In this document: piece after piece, positions 25,733 through 33,093 of the stretch
How positions within the stretch are numbered: position 1 is the stretch's first letter
Layout: every line of letters begins with the position of its first letter
Position numbers and translations under genes: made by a program
The notes under the pieces: generated by a model
Told to the model about the DNA's origin: nothing
The model's database searches: none
What the model saw: the letters and a program-made list of their open reading frames with translations, nothing else
Source: JADKAV01 sp037045455
GTDB lineage: Bacteria > Actinomycetota > Actinomycetes > S36-B12 > UBA10799
Assembly: GCA_037045455.1 (NCBI GenBank)
Contig: JBAOIN010000016.1
Span: 248,001 to 312,000, forward strand
Direction: 5' to 3'
Length of the DNA stretch: 64,000 nt

Positions 25733-25896
25733 GGAACCACTGATTAATCATGCCCTGGCTGCAACGAGCCTGACCGAGCGATCTGCGGCCCCCCACATCA
25801 AGTGCCATAGCGCTGCTATGACACAAGACGCGGGACACCACATCTCACCCGCCCAGCCCCGTTTCGCGTAAGACACAGCATTCAATCAGTACTTCC
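25733..25896. mobile_element. 164-bp MITE-like element, copy 1
   Basis: Nearly identical to copy 2 (31277-31440), same 164-bp length. Terminal inverted repeats GGAACCACTGATT... and the complement of ...AATCAGTACTTCC match at about 12 of 14 positions. Contains an internal CATAGC/GCTATG palindrome and no coding capacity. Flanks TTAT and TCAT do not form an exact duplication, suggesting an older insertion. It ends exactly one base before the stop codon complement of the neighbouring NAD(P)-binding gene. Confidence 0.85.
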
Positions 25897-26514
25897 TCAT
25901 CTCTCCGACACGAACGGCGCTTGCCGCACGAACAGGTGCTGCTCCAGGCAGTCGGCCAGGAACGTCGCGAGGTCACCGCGCCGCAGGGACGTGGAACGAC
26001 CGGGCTTGTGGGCGTCGCTGTAGTAGCTGCCGGTCGGAGCGCCGTCCTGCAGGCGGGGCGGCCGAGCCAGCGTCCATTCCAGATCGGAGGCGGCGAACAC
26101 CTCGTACTCAGTCGCCTTGTCCTTGGCCAGGCCACCGCCGAACGTCTGGAGAAGCTTGGACACGAACTTGTCCCGCCCGCCCTTCTGATCGCCCGGCACG
26201 TCGATGCCGGCGCCGCTGATGCCCACGAAGCGGGCACCCGCGGGAAGCAGGTCGACCAGTATCTGCGCGGTCTGCGTGTGCAGGTCACTCTCCTTGCTGG
26301 TCGGGCCGAGGGCGGAAACCACGGCATCCGCGCCAGCCACCAGCGCTGTCATCGCGTCCGGGTCCGTGGATGACCCGGCGACCACGGTGATTCCGGATCC
26401 GGTGACCTTGGACGGGTCGCGGACCAGCGCGGTGACTTCATGGCCGCGGTCCAGCAACGTCGCGACCAGGGGTCGGCCGGTGCGGCCCGTGGCTCCCAGA
26501 ACGGCGATTTTCAT
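25897..26514 (-). CDS. NAD(P)H-binding SDR-like protein (atypical SDR, YwnB/BVR-B type)
   Basis: 205 aa. N-terminal Rossmann loop VLGATGRTGRPLV, ADAVVSALG and a GISGAGIDVPGD segment typical of atypical SDRs related to biliverdin reductase B or NmrA. Third gene of an operon with the NmrA protein and a MarR regulator, overlapping the latter by 4 nt (ATGA). Likely NAD(P)H-dependent redox enzyme or sensor. Its stop codon directly abuts the MITE copy 1. Confidence 0.82.
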   Translation of the reverse strand: MKIAVLGATGRTGRPLVATLLDRGHEVTALVRDPSKVTGSGITVVAGSSTDPDAMTALVAGADAVVSALGPTSKESDLHTQTAQILVDLLPAGARFVGISGAGIDVPGDQKGGRDKFVSKLLQTFGGGLAKDKATEYEVFAASDLEWTLARPPRLQDGAPTGSYYSDAHKPGRSTSLRRGDLATFLADCLEQHLFVRQAPFVSER

Positions 26515-26939
26515 GAATTGTCCTTTCCTGCGGCGAATCGGGTGAGCAGCGTGGCGAACATCCTGCGGTCGGTGGTCGCCCAGTCATCGGTGAACTGTTC
26601 CAGTTTGGCCAGCCGGAAGCGCAATGCGGTCTGCGCGAGCGCTCGCCCTGCCTCAGTGGAATGTACCGTCGTGCGTCGCTGATCCCGGGCGTCCTGCGCG
26701 CGGACGACCGCTCCCGAGTGCTCGGCCCGCTGGACCAGTCGGGAGGCCGTGGAATGGGCCACACCCATCGCGTCAGCCAGGTCGGACACCGTCTGATCGG
26801 GCGTCCGGCGCAGGCAGTCGACGACCCAGATGGTCGACATTTCGACCTCGCCCAATGCCGGGTCCTCGATCTGCGGCGGCGCGCTCCACAAGTGACGAAG
26901 CGCGATGAGTGCTGCGTCAATCCGTTCGAGATCGTTCAC
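26511..26939 (-). CDS. MarR-family transcriptional regulator
   Basis: 142 aa, GTG at 26939 with GGGAG upstream. Winged helix: LRRTPDQTVSDLADAMGVAHSTASRLVQRAEHSG and a wing with RDQRRTTVHST. It sits between an NmrA-like protein and an SDR, overlapping both by 4 nt. The arrangement suggests it represses its own operon, whose promoter has an A/T palindrome (27789-27809). Reading farther upstream is antisense-like sequence of the NmrA gene in another frame and was not used. Confidence 0.85.
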   Translation of the reverse strand: MNDLERIDAALIALRHLWSAPPQIEDPALGEVEMSTIWVVDCLRRTPDQTVSDLADAMGVAHSTASRLVQRAEHSGAVVRAQDARDQRRTTVHSTEAGRALAQTALRFRLAKLEQFTDDWATTDRRMFATLLTRFAAGKDNS

Positions 26940-27791
26940 TCCCAGACCGCCCGGTGCTCCTGCGCCCATTGTGCGAAGGCCAGCGGCGCCCGGCCCGTGA
27001 CCGCACGGACGTCGTCGGTCAGTCCGCCAGCCTTGCCCAGCCGGGCCACGGTGTAGATGGCGGTGGTGACTAGCGCCATCGGCAGGGGCATTCCCAGCGT
27101 GCTGGTGGCGTGGCGCAAGTACCGCAGCACGCCGGGGCGGCCGTAGCGAATCTGGCGCCCCAGGACGTCGGTCAGAATTCCGGTCACTTCCTCGTACGTC
27201 AGCGCCTGCGGTCCGGTGGGCGTCCACGCGGTGTTGCGGTAGCGCTCGGGGTCGAGCAGAGCGGCCGATGCGACTGCTGCGACGTCCCGGACAGCGACGA
27301 ACGACGTGCGGCCTTTACCGGCCGGGACCAGCAGGCAGTTCCGCTCGCGGATGTCGCTGGCGTGGGTGGTGGACAGGTTCTCCATGAAGAACGAGGGCCG
27401 GACCATCGTCCAGGCCAGCCCGGATTGCTGCAGCCAGGCTTCGATCTTCGCGTGCGGGACGACCTTGTTGTGCTCGGCGCCCTGCAGGCTCAGAAGCAAC
27501 GATGTGCTCCACTCCGGCCGCTTGGGCCGCTGACAAGGCAGGCTGCATGTCGCGGGCGATGTTGCTCAGGGCCGGCGGCCGTACCAGGAACATCACCTCA
27601 CAGCCGTCGAAGGCCGACCTCGTGCTGGGGTCGGTGAAGTCGAACTGGACCGGCTGGGCGTCGGGGAAAGTCTGTCGCAATCGCTGCGGATCCAGGTCGG
27701 CCACGCGAACCTGCGCGCCCGCGGCGAGCAGTTGGGCCGTCACTTCGCGGCCCACATTGCCTAGTGCGCCGGTCACGAGAATCGGAGACAT
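26936..27791 (-). CDS. NmrA/SDR-like NAD(P)-binding protein (one apparent frameshift)
   Basis: About 284 aa reconstructed. LVTGALGNVGREVTAQL cofactor loop, FLVRPPALSNI, then after the break LLSLQGAEHNKVVPHAKIE and WTMVRPSFFMENLS, the NmrA/QOR2-like set. The frame breaks at 27496-27503 and is repaired by removing one base (IV-LLSLQG). First gene of the operon with MarR and a second SDR. The start at 27791 is favoured because TATAAT lies 6 nt upstream, giving a leaderless mRNA. Likely quinone or NADP(H)-related oxidoreductase or redox sensor. Confidence 0.83.
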
Positions 27792-27809
27792 ATATGCATT
27801 ATACATATG
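27789..27809 (-). promoter_or_regulatory. Leaderless promoter with overlapping palindrome
   Basis: On the minus strand TATAAT (27798-27803) precedes the ATG at 27791 by 6 nt, so transcription would start at the start codon. The same bases form the imperfect palindrome CATATGTATAATGCATATATG, a plausible operator for the MarR protein of this operon. Confidence 0.55.
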
Positions 27810-27879
27810 AAATTCTCAGGCGTGTCGGTCCTTGACTTCGCAGCGGAAACGTGTCGTACCCCTGGCGCACTCTGAGAGT

Positions 27880-27916
27880 GTCCCGGTCGGACCCACGGGG
27901 GTGGACCGACCGGGAC
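27880..27916 (-). terminator. Hairpin downstream of the PI-PLC gene
   Basis: Perfect 11-bp stem GTCCCGGTCGG/CCGACCGGGAC (27880-27890, 27906-27916) plus inner CCAC/GTGG. Lies 3' of the minus-strand PI-PLC-like gene and next to hairpin copy B. Confidence 0.6.
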
Positions 27917-27930
27917 GCGGCGTCAGTGAC

Positions 27931-27977
27931 GTGAGCATTCCGGGCATCTGTGGGCGACCTGCATGCTCACGGATGCC
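27931..27977. repeat. GTGAGCA-family hairpin repeat, copy B
   Basis: GTGAGCATTCCGGGCATC (27931-27948) is identical to 18 nt of copy A. The second half forms a hairpin GGCATCTGTGGGC (27943-27955) with GCTCACGGATGCC (27965-27977). One of the outer boxes present in copies A and C is missing on the right. Confidence 0.7.
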
Positions 27978-28000
27978 GTTTTCACTCGCCAACCAGGGCC

Positions 28001-29095
28001 TTACGGATTCAGCGCGATCAAGCCCCGTGCTGTGTCATTGATCTCGTAGAAGTCCACGATCGACAGGTTGATCGGCAATCCCTGCGATTGCCAGCCCGTC
28101 ATCGCCGGCACCACGCCCGGGTTGCGCAACCGGGCCAGGTCCTCCAATGAGCACGGCGTCGCCTGGCTGTTGCCCAGGCACGTCGCCTGCGATCCGATGC
28201 CGAAGGACAGCTGCAACTGATCCACGAACAGCCCGCACTGGTTGCCGTTGTCGACCGTGCAGGATGCCGAACCGGCCAGCGCGTTCTTGCGATCTTGCAG
28301 GTAACCCAGATTCGCGGTGTCCGAGGTGGCGGGGTCCTCGGTGTTGGGCCACGGCGAGTACAACACGGACTCCCGCGCGCGGAAGCAGTCGCGCTTGGGC
28401 AGTTGGCCCTTTGCGTAGAGCACGACCAGGTTGCGCCCGGCGGTCCACGCCTGGCCCAGCGTCGCGTTCGGTATGTCCGGGATGGCGGAGGCGGTCCACG
28501 CCCGGCTGCACACCGTGGACCCGCCGGCCTGGTAGGTGCGCAGGATTTTGTCGATGGCCGAGCTGTAGTACTTGTCGACCTTCTTCTTGCCGGTCAAGTC
28601 GATGTGCTGGAAATCGAGGATGATCTGCTCGCGCGGGTGGGCCTTCGCGAAAGTGACGATCTGGTCAAGCGCCTTGGTGAAGCGGATCGAGACGTAGGAG
28701 TGTTGCATCACGATCGGGACCTTGGCCGCCTTGGCGTTGCTCAGCTTCTTGGGAATCTTCTTGGGCGTTAGCACCTTGGGCTGTGGGACTCCGAGCCGCA
28801 TGTCCAGATACCTGATGCCGCCGTTGAGCTGGCCCGTGAAGTTCTGGCTCTGTGCCTTGCTCAGCTTCCCGGCCGCGCACGGATTGCTCTTGGCCACGGC
28901 GGCCTGAATCGGGCTCAACCCCGCGATCGGGACCACCTTGCACTTCCCCGACGTGTCGATCTTGAACGCCCCGGAATCGTGAGTGCCCGGAATCACCAGT
29001 GATGACAGTTTGGTGTCGGGACGCTCGGCGTACAGCGAGCCCATCCAGTCGGGAGTCGGAGGGACGACGGCAAGGGCGGCGGCCAGCAGCAGCAT
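28001..29095 (-). CDS. Secreted phosphatidylinositol-specific phospholipase C-like protein
   Basis: 364 aa. Short signal-like N-terminus (LLLAAALAVV). PI-PLC X domain: SLVIPGTHDSG (first catalytic His), GGIRYLDMRLG, and IVMQHSY (second His), LDFQHIDL. The protein is Lys-rich in the KKIPKKL stretch and has several cysteines that suit an exported protein. Bacterial PI-PLC-like enzymes cleave phosphatidylinositol or GPI-like lipids. Actinobacteria make phosphatidylinositol themselves, so an envelope or nutrient role is possible. Divergent from the next gene. Confidence 0.82.
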   Translation of the reverse strand: MLLLAAALAVVPPTPDWMGSLYAERPDTKLSSLVIPGTHDSGAFKIDTSGKCKVVPIAGLSPIQAAVAKSNPCAAGKLSKAQSQNFTGQLNGGIRYLDMRLGVPQPKVLTPKKIPKKLSNAKAAKVPIVMQHSYVSIRFTKALDQIVTFAKAHPREQIILDFQHIDLTGKKKVDKYYSSAIDKILRTYQAGGSTVCSRAWTASAIPDIPNATLGQAWTAGRNLVVLYAKGQLPKRDCFRARESVLYSPWPNTEDPATSDTANLGYLQDRKNALAGSASCTVDNGNQCGLFVDQLQLSFGIGSQATCLGNSQATPCSLEDLARLRNPGVVPAMTGWQSQGLPINLSIVDFYEINDTARGLIALNP

Positions 29096-29118
29096 GGGGT
29101 CACGGTAACGCGGTTTCG

Positions 29119-29937
29119 ATGCCGGCCGACGGGGAACAAGCGCATGTGAAGCCGCACCGTGACCCGTTGGTGATGCGGCGGATCGAATTCCCCGTGATGC
29201 CGGTCGTTCCGCGGCCGATGCCCAGGCCGCCGGAGTTCGGTGCCTTGTCGCCCAGCGACGCCCGGCCCGCTGTGGTGCGCCGGCGGCTGCCCGAGATCCT
29301 CGCCGGGTTCCGCAATCAGCAGATGCGGCTGCAGATCGGCAATCGCCTGGTGTGCGTCACGCGGGGCAGCGGGCAGGTGTGCTTTCCCTTCGAGCATCCC
29401 GTGCTGCTGATAAGCACCAGTGTGCGCGACTACGCGGAGTGGCCGGACACTCTTGAGGAGGAGTACCTGCCAGCGGTCGCGCTCGCACAGGACAGACAAT
29501 GGCTGGATCGCATGATCCTCGTGCGCGACGGTGCACTTGCCCGCGTCCTGGCCGCGAAGTCCGAAGCCCCGTTCGCGTTGCTGTGGGACGCCGAGGGGAT
29601 GTCGGTGCTGGATGTCGCCGACGGCGGCGTTCTGGACCACTTCGAGGTCGTGGCCCGCGAACTCACCTACCGCTGCTGTCCGCTGATCGCCGATGCTGCA
29701 CCGGGCGATCGCTGCCGAATGTACGGGGGCGGAAGCGTCTCGCGGGCCATCCTGGCCGCGGGGTATTGGCTGGACCGGCGCTACGTCTTCCTCGAGGAAC
29801 TCGGATGTGACGAGGCGTGCTCAGAGGCCTCGGTACGCGCCCAACCGAGCATTCCGACCCGCTACTACACGTGGCTGACAGAGCGACAGATCGCGGATCA
29901 GTGGGAAGGCATCGTAACTACCGTGATCAACGATTGA
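29119..29937 (+). CDS. Unrecognised conserved-looking protein, 272 aa
   Basis: I do not recognise the family. No signal peptide or transmembrane segment. Visible features: Pro/Arg-rich N-terminus, an aromatic-rich middle (YAEWPDTLEEEYLP), a CC pair (YRCCPLIAD) and a C-terminal Cys pair (GCDEACSEA). It is well composed for a real protein and shares codon bias with neighbours. The start is uncertain: ATG 29119, GTG 29146 or ATG 29173. It is divergent from the PI-PLC-like gene and 37 nt upstream of a TetR gene on the same strand. Confidence 0.55.
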   Translation: MPADGEQAHVKPHRDPLVMRRIEFPVMPVVPRPMPRPPEFGALSPSDARPAVVRRRLPEILAGFRNQQMRLQIGNRLVCVTRGSGQVCFPFEHPVLLISTSVRDYAEWPDTLEEEYLPAVALAQDRQWLDRMILVRDGALARVLAAKSEAPFALLWDAEGMSVLDVADGGVLDHFEVVARELTYRCCPLIADAAPGDRCRMYGGGSVSRAILAAGYWLDRRYVFLEELGCDEACSEASVRAQPSIPTRYYTWLTERQIADQWEGIVTTVIND

Positions 29938-29974
29938 GGTCCCCGCAAGATCCACACGGGCCTAGACTCGAGGT

Positions 29975-30554
29975 ATGAGTCCCGCACCAGTTCGGGGGAA
30001 TGCGGAGTTTCCCAGGCCGACGGCCGACGACGCCATCGAGGTTGCGATCGCTGCTTTCGAAGCTGGTGAGCGCGTCGACATGGCCCAGATCGCGACCCGC
30101 TTGGGCGTGGGTCGTTCCACGCTCTACCGCTGGGTGGGCGACCGGGATGCCCTGATGGACCAGGTCATCGACGCCACCACCACGAAACTCTGCGAAGTCG
30201 GTGTCACGCCGGATCCGCGGCAAGGGCCTCGACCGGGTGGCCAGCGCCGTTCGGGTCTACCTGGAAGCCACCACCCGCTACGAACCGCTGCGCTCGCTTG
30301 CCCAGCGGGAGCCGCAGGTCGCACTGCACGTGTTCATGAACCCCGACGGGGTGTTCGCCGCGCACAGTAGCGCGGCCCTGCAGCAGCAGTTGCAGGACAG
30401 CCTGCCCGACGTCAAGGTTCCCGACGACGTCGTCGAGGTGCTGAACGCGACGAACCTGGCCCTCGTCTGGGCCAGCATCGCCGGTGGTTACGAGCCGCAC
30501 ATCGACCGAGCCGTCTCGGTCCTGCGCACGGTTGTGGCCGCCCACTCGGCATGA
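29975..30554 (+). CDS. TetR-type transcriptional regulator (one apparent frameshift)
   Basis: About 192 aa reconstructed. N-terminal helix-turn-helix VDMAQIATRLGVGRSTLYRWVGDRDAL with the TetR-type LYR-W. The frame breaks at 30198-30203; removing one G joins KLCEV to VSRRIRGKGLDRVASAV. C-terminal ligand domain is all-helical. Overlaps the downstream HNH lipoprotein by 4 nt (ATGA). Target unknown; the coupling makes the nuclease gene a candidate for co-regulation. Confidence 0.82.
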
Positions 30555-31276
30555 CCGCAGCAAGAGCTGCCGCTGCGTTGCTGGCCTGCGCACTATTGGC
30601 GGCCTGTGCGGGACCGGCGCAGCAGCCCCCTCCCGCGGCCCGTGGGACCGCGACCTACCCGGTTCCGGTGCCCGCCACGACGGCCAATGGCATGTCCCGA
30701 GACGTCGGCGGGGTCGGCGTCCCGTGGGCAGATCTCGACCGGGCCCGGGCTGCCCTGCAGACGCTTGCGGTCAAAGGCCGGGCGCCACTGACCGGCTACA
30801 CGCGCGAGGCGTTCGGCAGCGCTTGGGAGGACGTCAATGGCAACGGCTGTGACACCCGCAACGACGTTCTGCGCCGAGATCTCGTCGCGACCACAGTGGA
30901 AGACTGTGTCGTCCTGGCTGGTGTCCTGCACGACCCTTACAGCGGCGACACGATCCCGTTCACGCGCGGCCCGATCACCAGCATGGACGTGCAGATCGAT
31001 CACGTCGTGGCCTTGGCTAACTCGTGGCAAACCGGGGCCCAGCACTGGCCGGATGCCAAGCGGGAGGCGTTCGCAAATGACCGGCGCAACCTGCTCGCCG
31101 TGCGCGGGGATCTCAACCTTCAGAAGGGCGACGGCGATGCGGCGACCTGGCTGCCGCCGCGCAAGGCATTCCGGTGCACCTATGTGGCGCTGCAGATCCA
31201 GACCAAGCAGCGCTACGGATTGTGGCTCACCGCACCGGAAAAGGCGGCGATGCAACGGATTCTGCAAACGTGCTAA
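30551..31276 (+). CDS. Secreted HNH-type (DUF1524/GmrSD-like) nuclease lipoprotein
   Basis: 241 aa. Lipoprotein signal ALLACALLAAC with Cys near residue 19. HNH-like core: EDVNGNGCDTRNDVL, the IDHVVALANSW motif (conserved Asp-His), then NLLAVRGDLNLQKGDGDAATWLPP, which fits the DUF1524/secreted nuclease family of Actinobacteria. Likely an extracellular DNase. Stop TAA (31274-31276) is part of the CTAA target site of MITE copy 2, which begins on the next base. Confidence 0.88.
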   Translation: MTAARAAAALLACALLAACAGPAQQPPPAARGTATYPVPVPATTANGMSRDVGGVGVPWADLDRARAALQTLAVKGRAPLTGYTREAFGSAWEDVNGNGCDTRNDVLRRDLVATTVEDCVVLAGVLHDPYSGDTIPFTRGPITSMDVQIDHVVALANSWQTGAQHWPDAKREAFANDRRNLLAVRGDLNLQKGDGDAATWLPPRKAFRCTYVALQIQTKQRYGLWLTAPEKAAMQRILQTC

Positions 31277-31440
31277 GGAACCACTGATTAATCATGCCCT
31301 GGCTGCAACGAGCCTGACCGAGCGATCTGCGGCCCCCCACATCAAGTGCCATAGCGCTGCTATGACACAAGATGCGCCGAAACCGCATCTCACCCGCCCA
31401 GCCCCGTTTCGCTCAAGACACAGCGTTAATCAGTACTTCC
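31277..31440. mobile_element. 164-bp MITE-like element, copy 2, with CTAA target duplication
   Basis: Nearly identical to copy 1 (25733-25896). Ends GGAACCACTGATTAA and TTAATCAGTACTTCC form 15-bp inverted repeats with two mismatches. Flanked by CTAA on both sides (31273-31276 and 31441-31444), a 4-bp target-site duplication of the YTAR kind used by IS5-group elements. No transposase in the window, so mobilisation would be in trans. Inserted precisely at the stop codon of the HNH gene. Confidence 0.88.
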
Positions 31441-31573
31441 CTAACCGCGCTCAAGACCAGGCGCGAAGTTGAACGAGCGGCGCCTTGATCAACGACTGCT
31501 TTCGAGGCACTGCGTCGCGGTAGACTGTGGCGCTGCCCTTGTCAGCGCGATGGGCAGACCAGAACGGGGGAAT

Positions 31574-32998
31574 GTGAACCGGAACGGACTGTCACCGGCC
31601 CAGCGCGACCGCGCGGTCGGGGCGATGGTCGGCATGGCCGTCGGCAATGCCCTCGGCGCCGGCTACGCCTTCGAACCGCGCCCACTTCCTGGGGATGTGA
31701 GGATGCGCCCAGGTGGCCTCGGGCCCTACGAAGCGGGTGAATGGGGCGACGACACGGCGATGGCGATCCCGCTCCTGCAGGTGCTGCAGGGCGGGGCCGC
31801 CCTGCAGGATCCTGCGACACAGGACGAAGTCGTGGCCCGCTGGGTGAAGTGGGCCCGAGGGACAAAAGACGTGGCGCCCGCGGTCTCGGAGGTGCTGCGT
31901 GCCTACGACCCGGTGCGGGGCGCTGCGTCGACGCGCGACGCGGCCGTTGCTCTGCATGCGCAGAACCCCGCGGCCGGCGCGGGCAACGCCTCACTCATGC
32001 GCACCACGCCCATAACGCTGGGTTTCCTGCACGACCCGGCGGCGCTGGCGGCGGCCGCCCGCAGGTACAGCGACCTGACCCATGGCAACCCACAGGCCGG
32101 GGATGCCTGCGTCCTGTGGAACCTCGCGCAACGGCGGGCGATCGTCGATGGTGAGTTCGATCTGACGACGGGTCTGGCCTATCTGCCCGTGGCCCGGCAG
32201 TCGGCATGGGAACAAGCGGTCACGCAGGCGGAAATCGGATCGCCCGAGGATTTCGCGATCCACAACGGCTGGGTCTCGCAGACACTGAAGACGGCTTGGT
32301 CGGCGATCGCCACCTGCGACACTCCCGGCCCGGGCCACTTCGAGGACGCGCTGCGGGCGGCGGTAGCGGCAGGAGGCGACACGCCCACCGTCGCCGCCGT
32401 CACCGGTGGCCTGCTCGGCGCCCGCTGGGGGGTTTCTGCGATTCCGCTGGAATGGCGGCGGCTACTGTTCGGCTGGCCCGGATGGCGGGACCGCGATCTG
32501 GTCTGGGCAATACGCGAGGCCCTCGGGGACGGTGAGCGTCCGCTGCGAACACAGCAGGCGCCGGCCCGGCCGATCGTGACTCATCCCGACGATCCCGGGT
32601 TGTTACTCGGTGACATCGCCGCCTGTCCCGATCTACCCTCCGGGATCACCGCGCTGGTGGCGTTGTGCCCGCTCGGCCGGGCGGAGGAGCCGATCCGCGT
32701 CGATGCCCGCGACCAGGTCGACGTCTGGCTACTTGACTCCGAGGACTTCGCGGCGAATCCCCACCTCGACCATGTCGTCAACCAGACGGTGGACATGCTC
32801 ATGCGTCTGCGCGGCGAGGGCCGCACGGTCTACCTCGCGTCTGCTGCCGGCCGTTCCCGGCTGCCACTGGTGGCGGCGGTTTACGGTGCTCGGCTGGCCG
32901 CGCTGCCGGCCTCGGAGATCTTGCAGCACCTGTCCCTCGTCATGCCCGACGCCGCACCAAACCCCATGTTTGCTGAAGTTCTGCGCCGTTGGGACTGA
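31574..32998 (+). CDS. ADP-ribosylglycohydrolase fused to a catalytically dead phosphatase-like domain
   Basis: 474 aa, GTG at 31574 with GGGGGA upstream. N-terminal ADP-ribosylglycohydrolase (DraG-like): GAMVGMAVGNALGAGYAF, EWGDDTAMAIPLL (metal-binding GDDT), GNASLMRTTPI and GGDTPTVAAVTGGLLGA. C-terminal ~90 residues resemble a dual-specificity phosphatase: VWLLDSED, then VYLASAAGRSRLPLVAAVYG, where the HCxxGxxRS loop keeps G-x-x-R but has Ala-Ser where His-Cys should be. So the hydrolase site looks intact and the phosphatase is probably a pseudo-enzyme. Starts 130 bp after MITE copy 2. Confidence 0.82.
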   Translation: MNRNGLSPAQRDRAVGAMVGMAVGNALGAGYAFEPRPLPGDVRMRPGGLGPYEAGEWGDDTAMAIPLLQVLQGGAALQDPATQDEVVARWVKWARGTKDVAPAVSEVLRAYDPVRGAASTRDAAVALHAQNPAAGAGNASLMRTTPITLGFLHDPAALAAAARRYSDLTHGNPQAGDACVLWNLAQRRAIVDGEFDLTTGLAYLPVARQSAWEQAVTQAEIGSPEDFAIHNGWVSQTLKTAWSAIATCDTPGPGHFEDALRAAVAAGGDTPTVAAVTGGLLGARWGVSAIPLEWRRLLFGWPGWRDRDLVWAIREALGDGERPLRTQQAPARPIVTHPDDPGLLLGDIAACPDLPSGITALVALCPLGRAEEPIRVDARDQVDVWLLDSEDFAANPHLDHVVNQTVDMLMRLRGEGRTVYLASAAGRSRLPLVAAVYGARLAALPASEILQHLSLVMPDAAPNPMFAEVLRRWD

Positions 32999-33093
32999 CA
33001 TGTCGCTCCGATTGACTCCGCTGTCGGTGCGTGTCAGATTCGATGTAATAGACGCGGGCCCATGTCGCCAGCACGCCTGATCGGGAATCCCTG

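Noticed and set aside
27832..28041. Short plus-strand frame between NmrA and PI-PLC genes
   Set aside because: It covers a terminator hairpin and repeat copy B and has no protein-like features.
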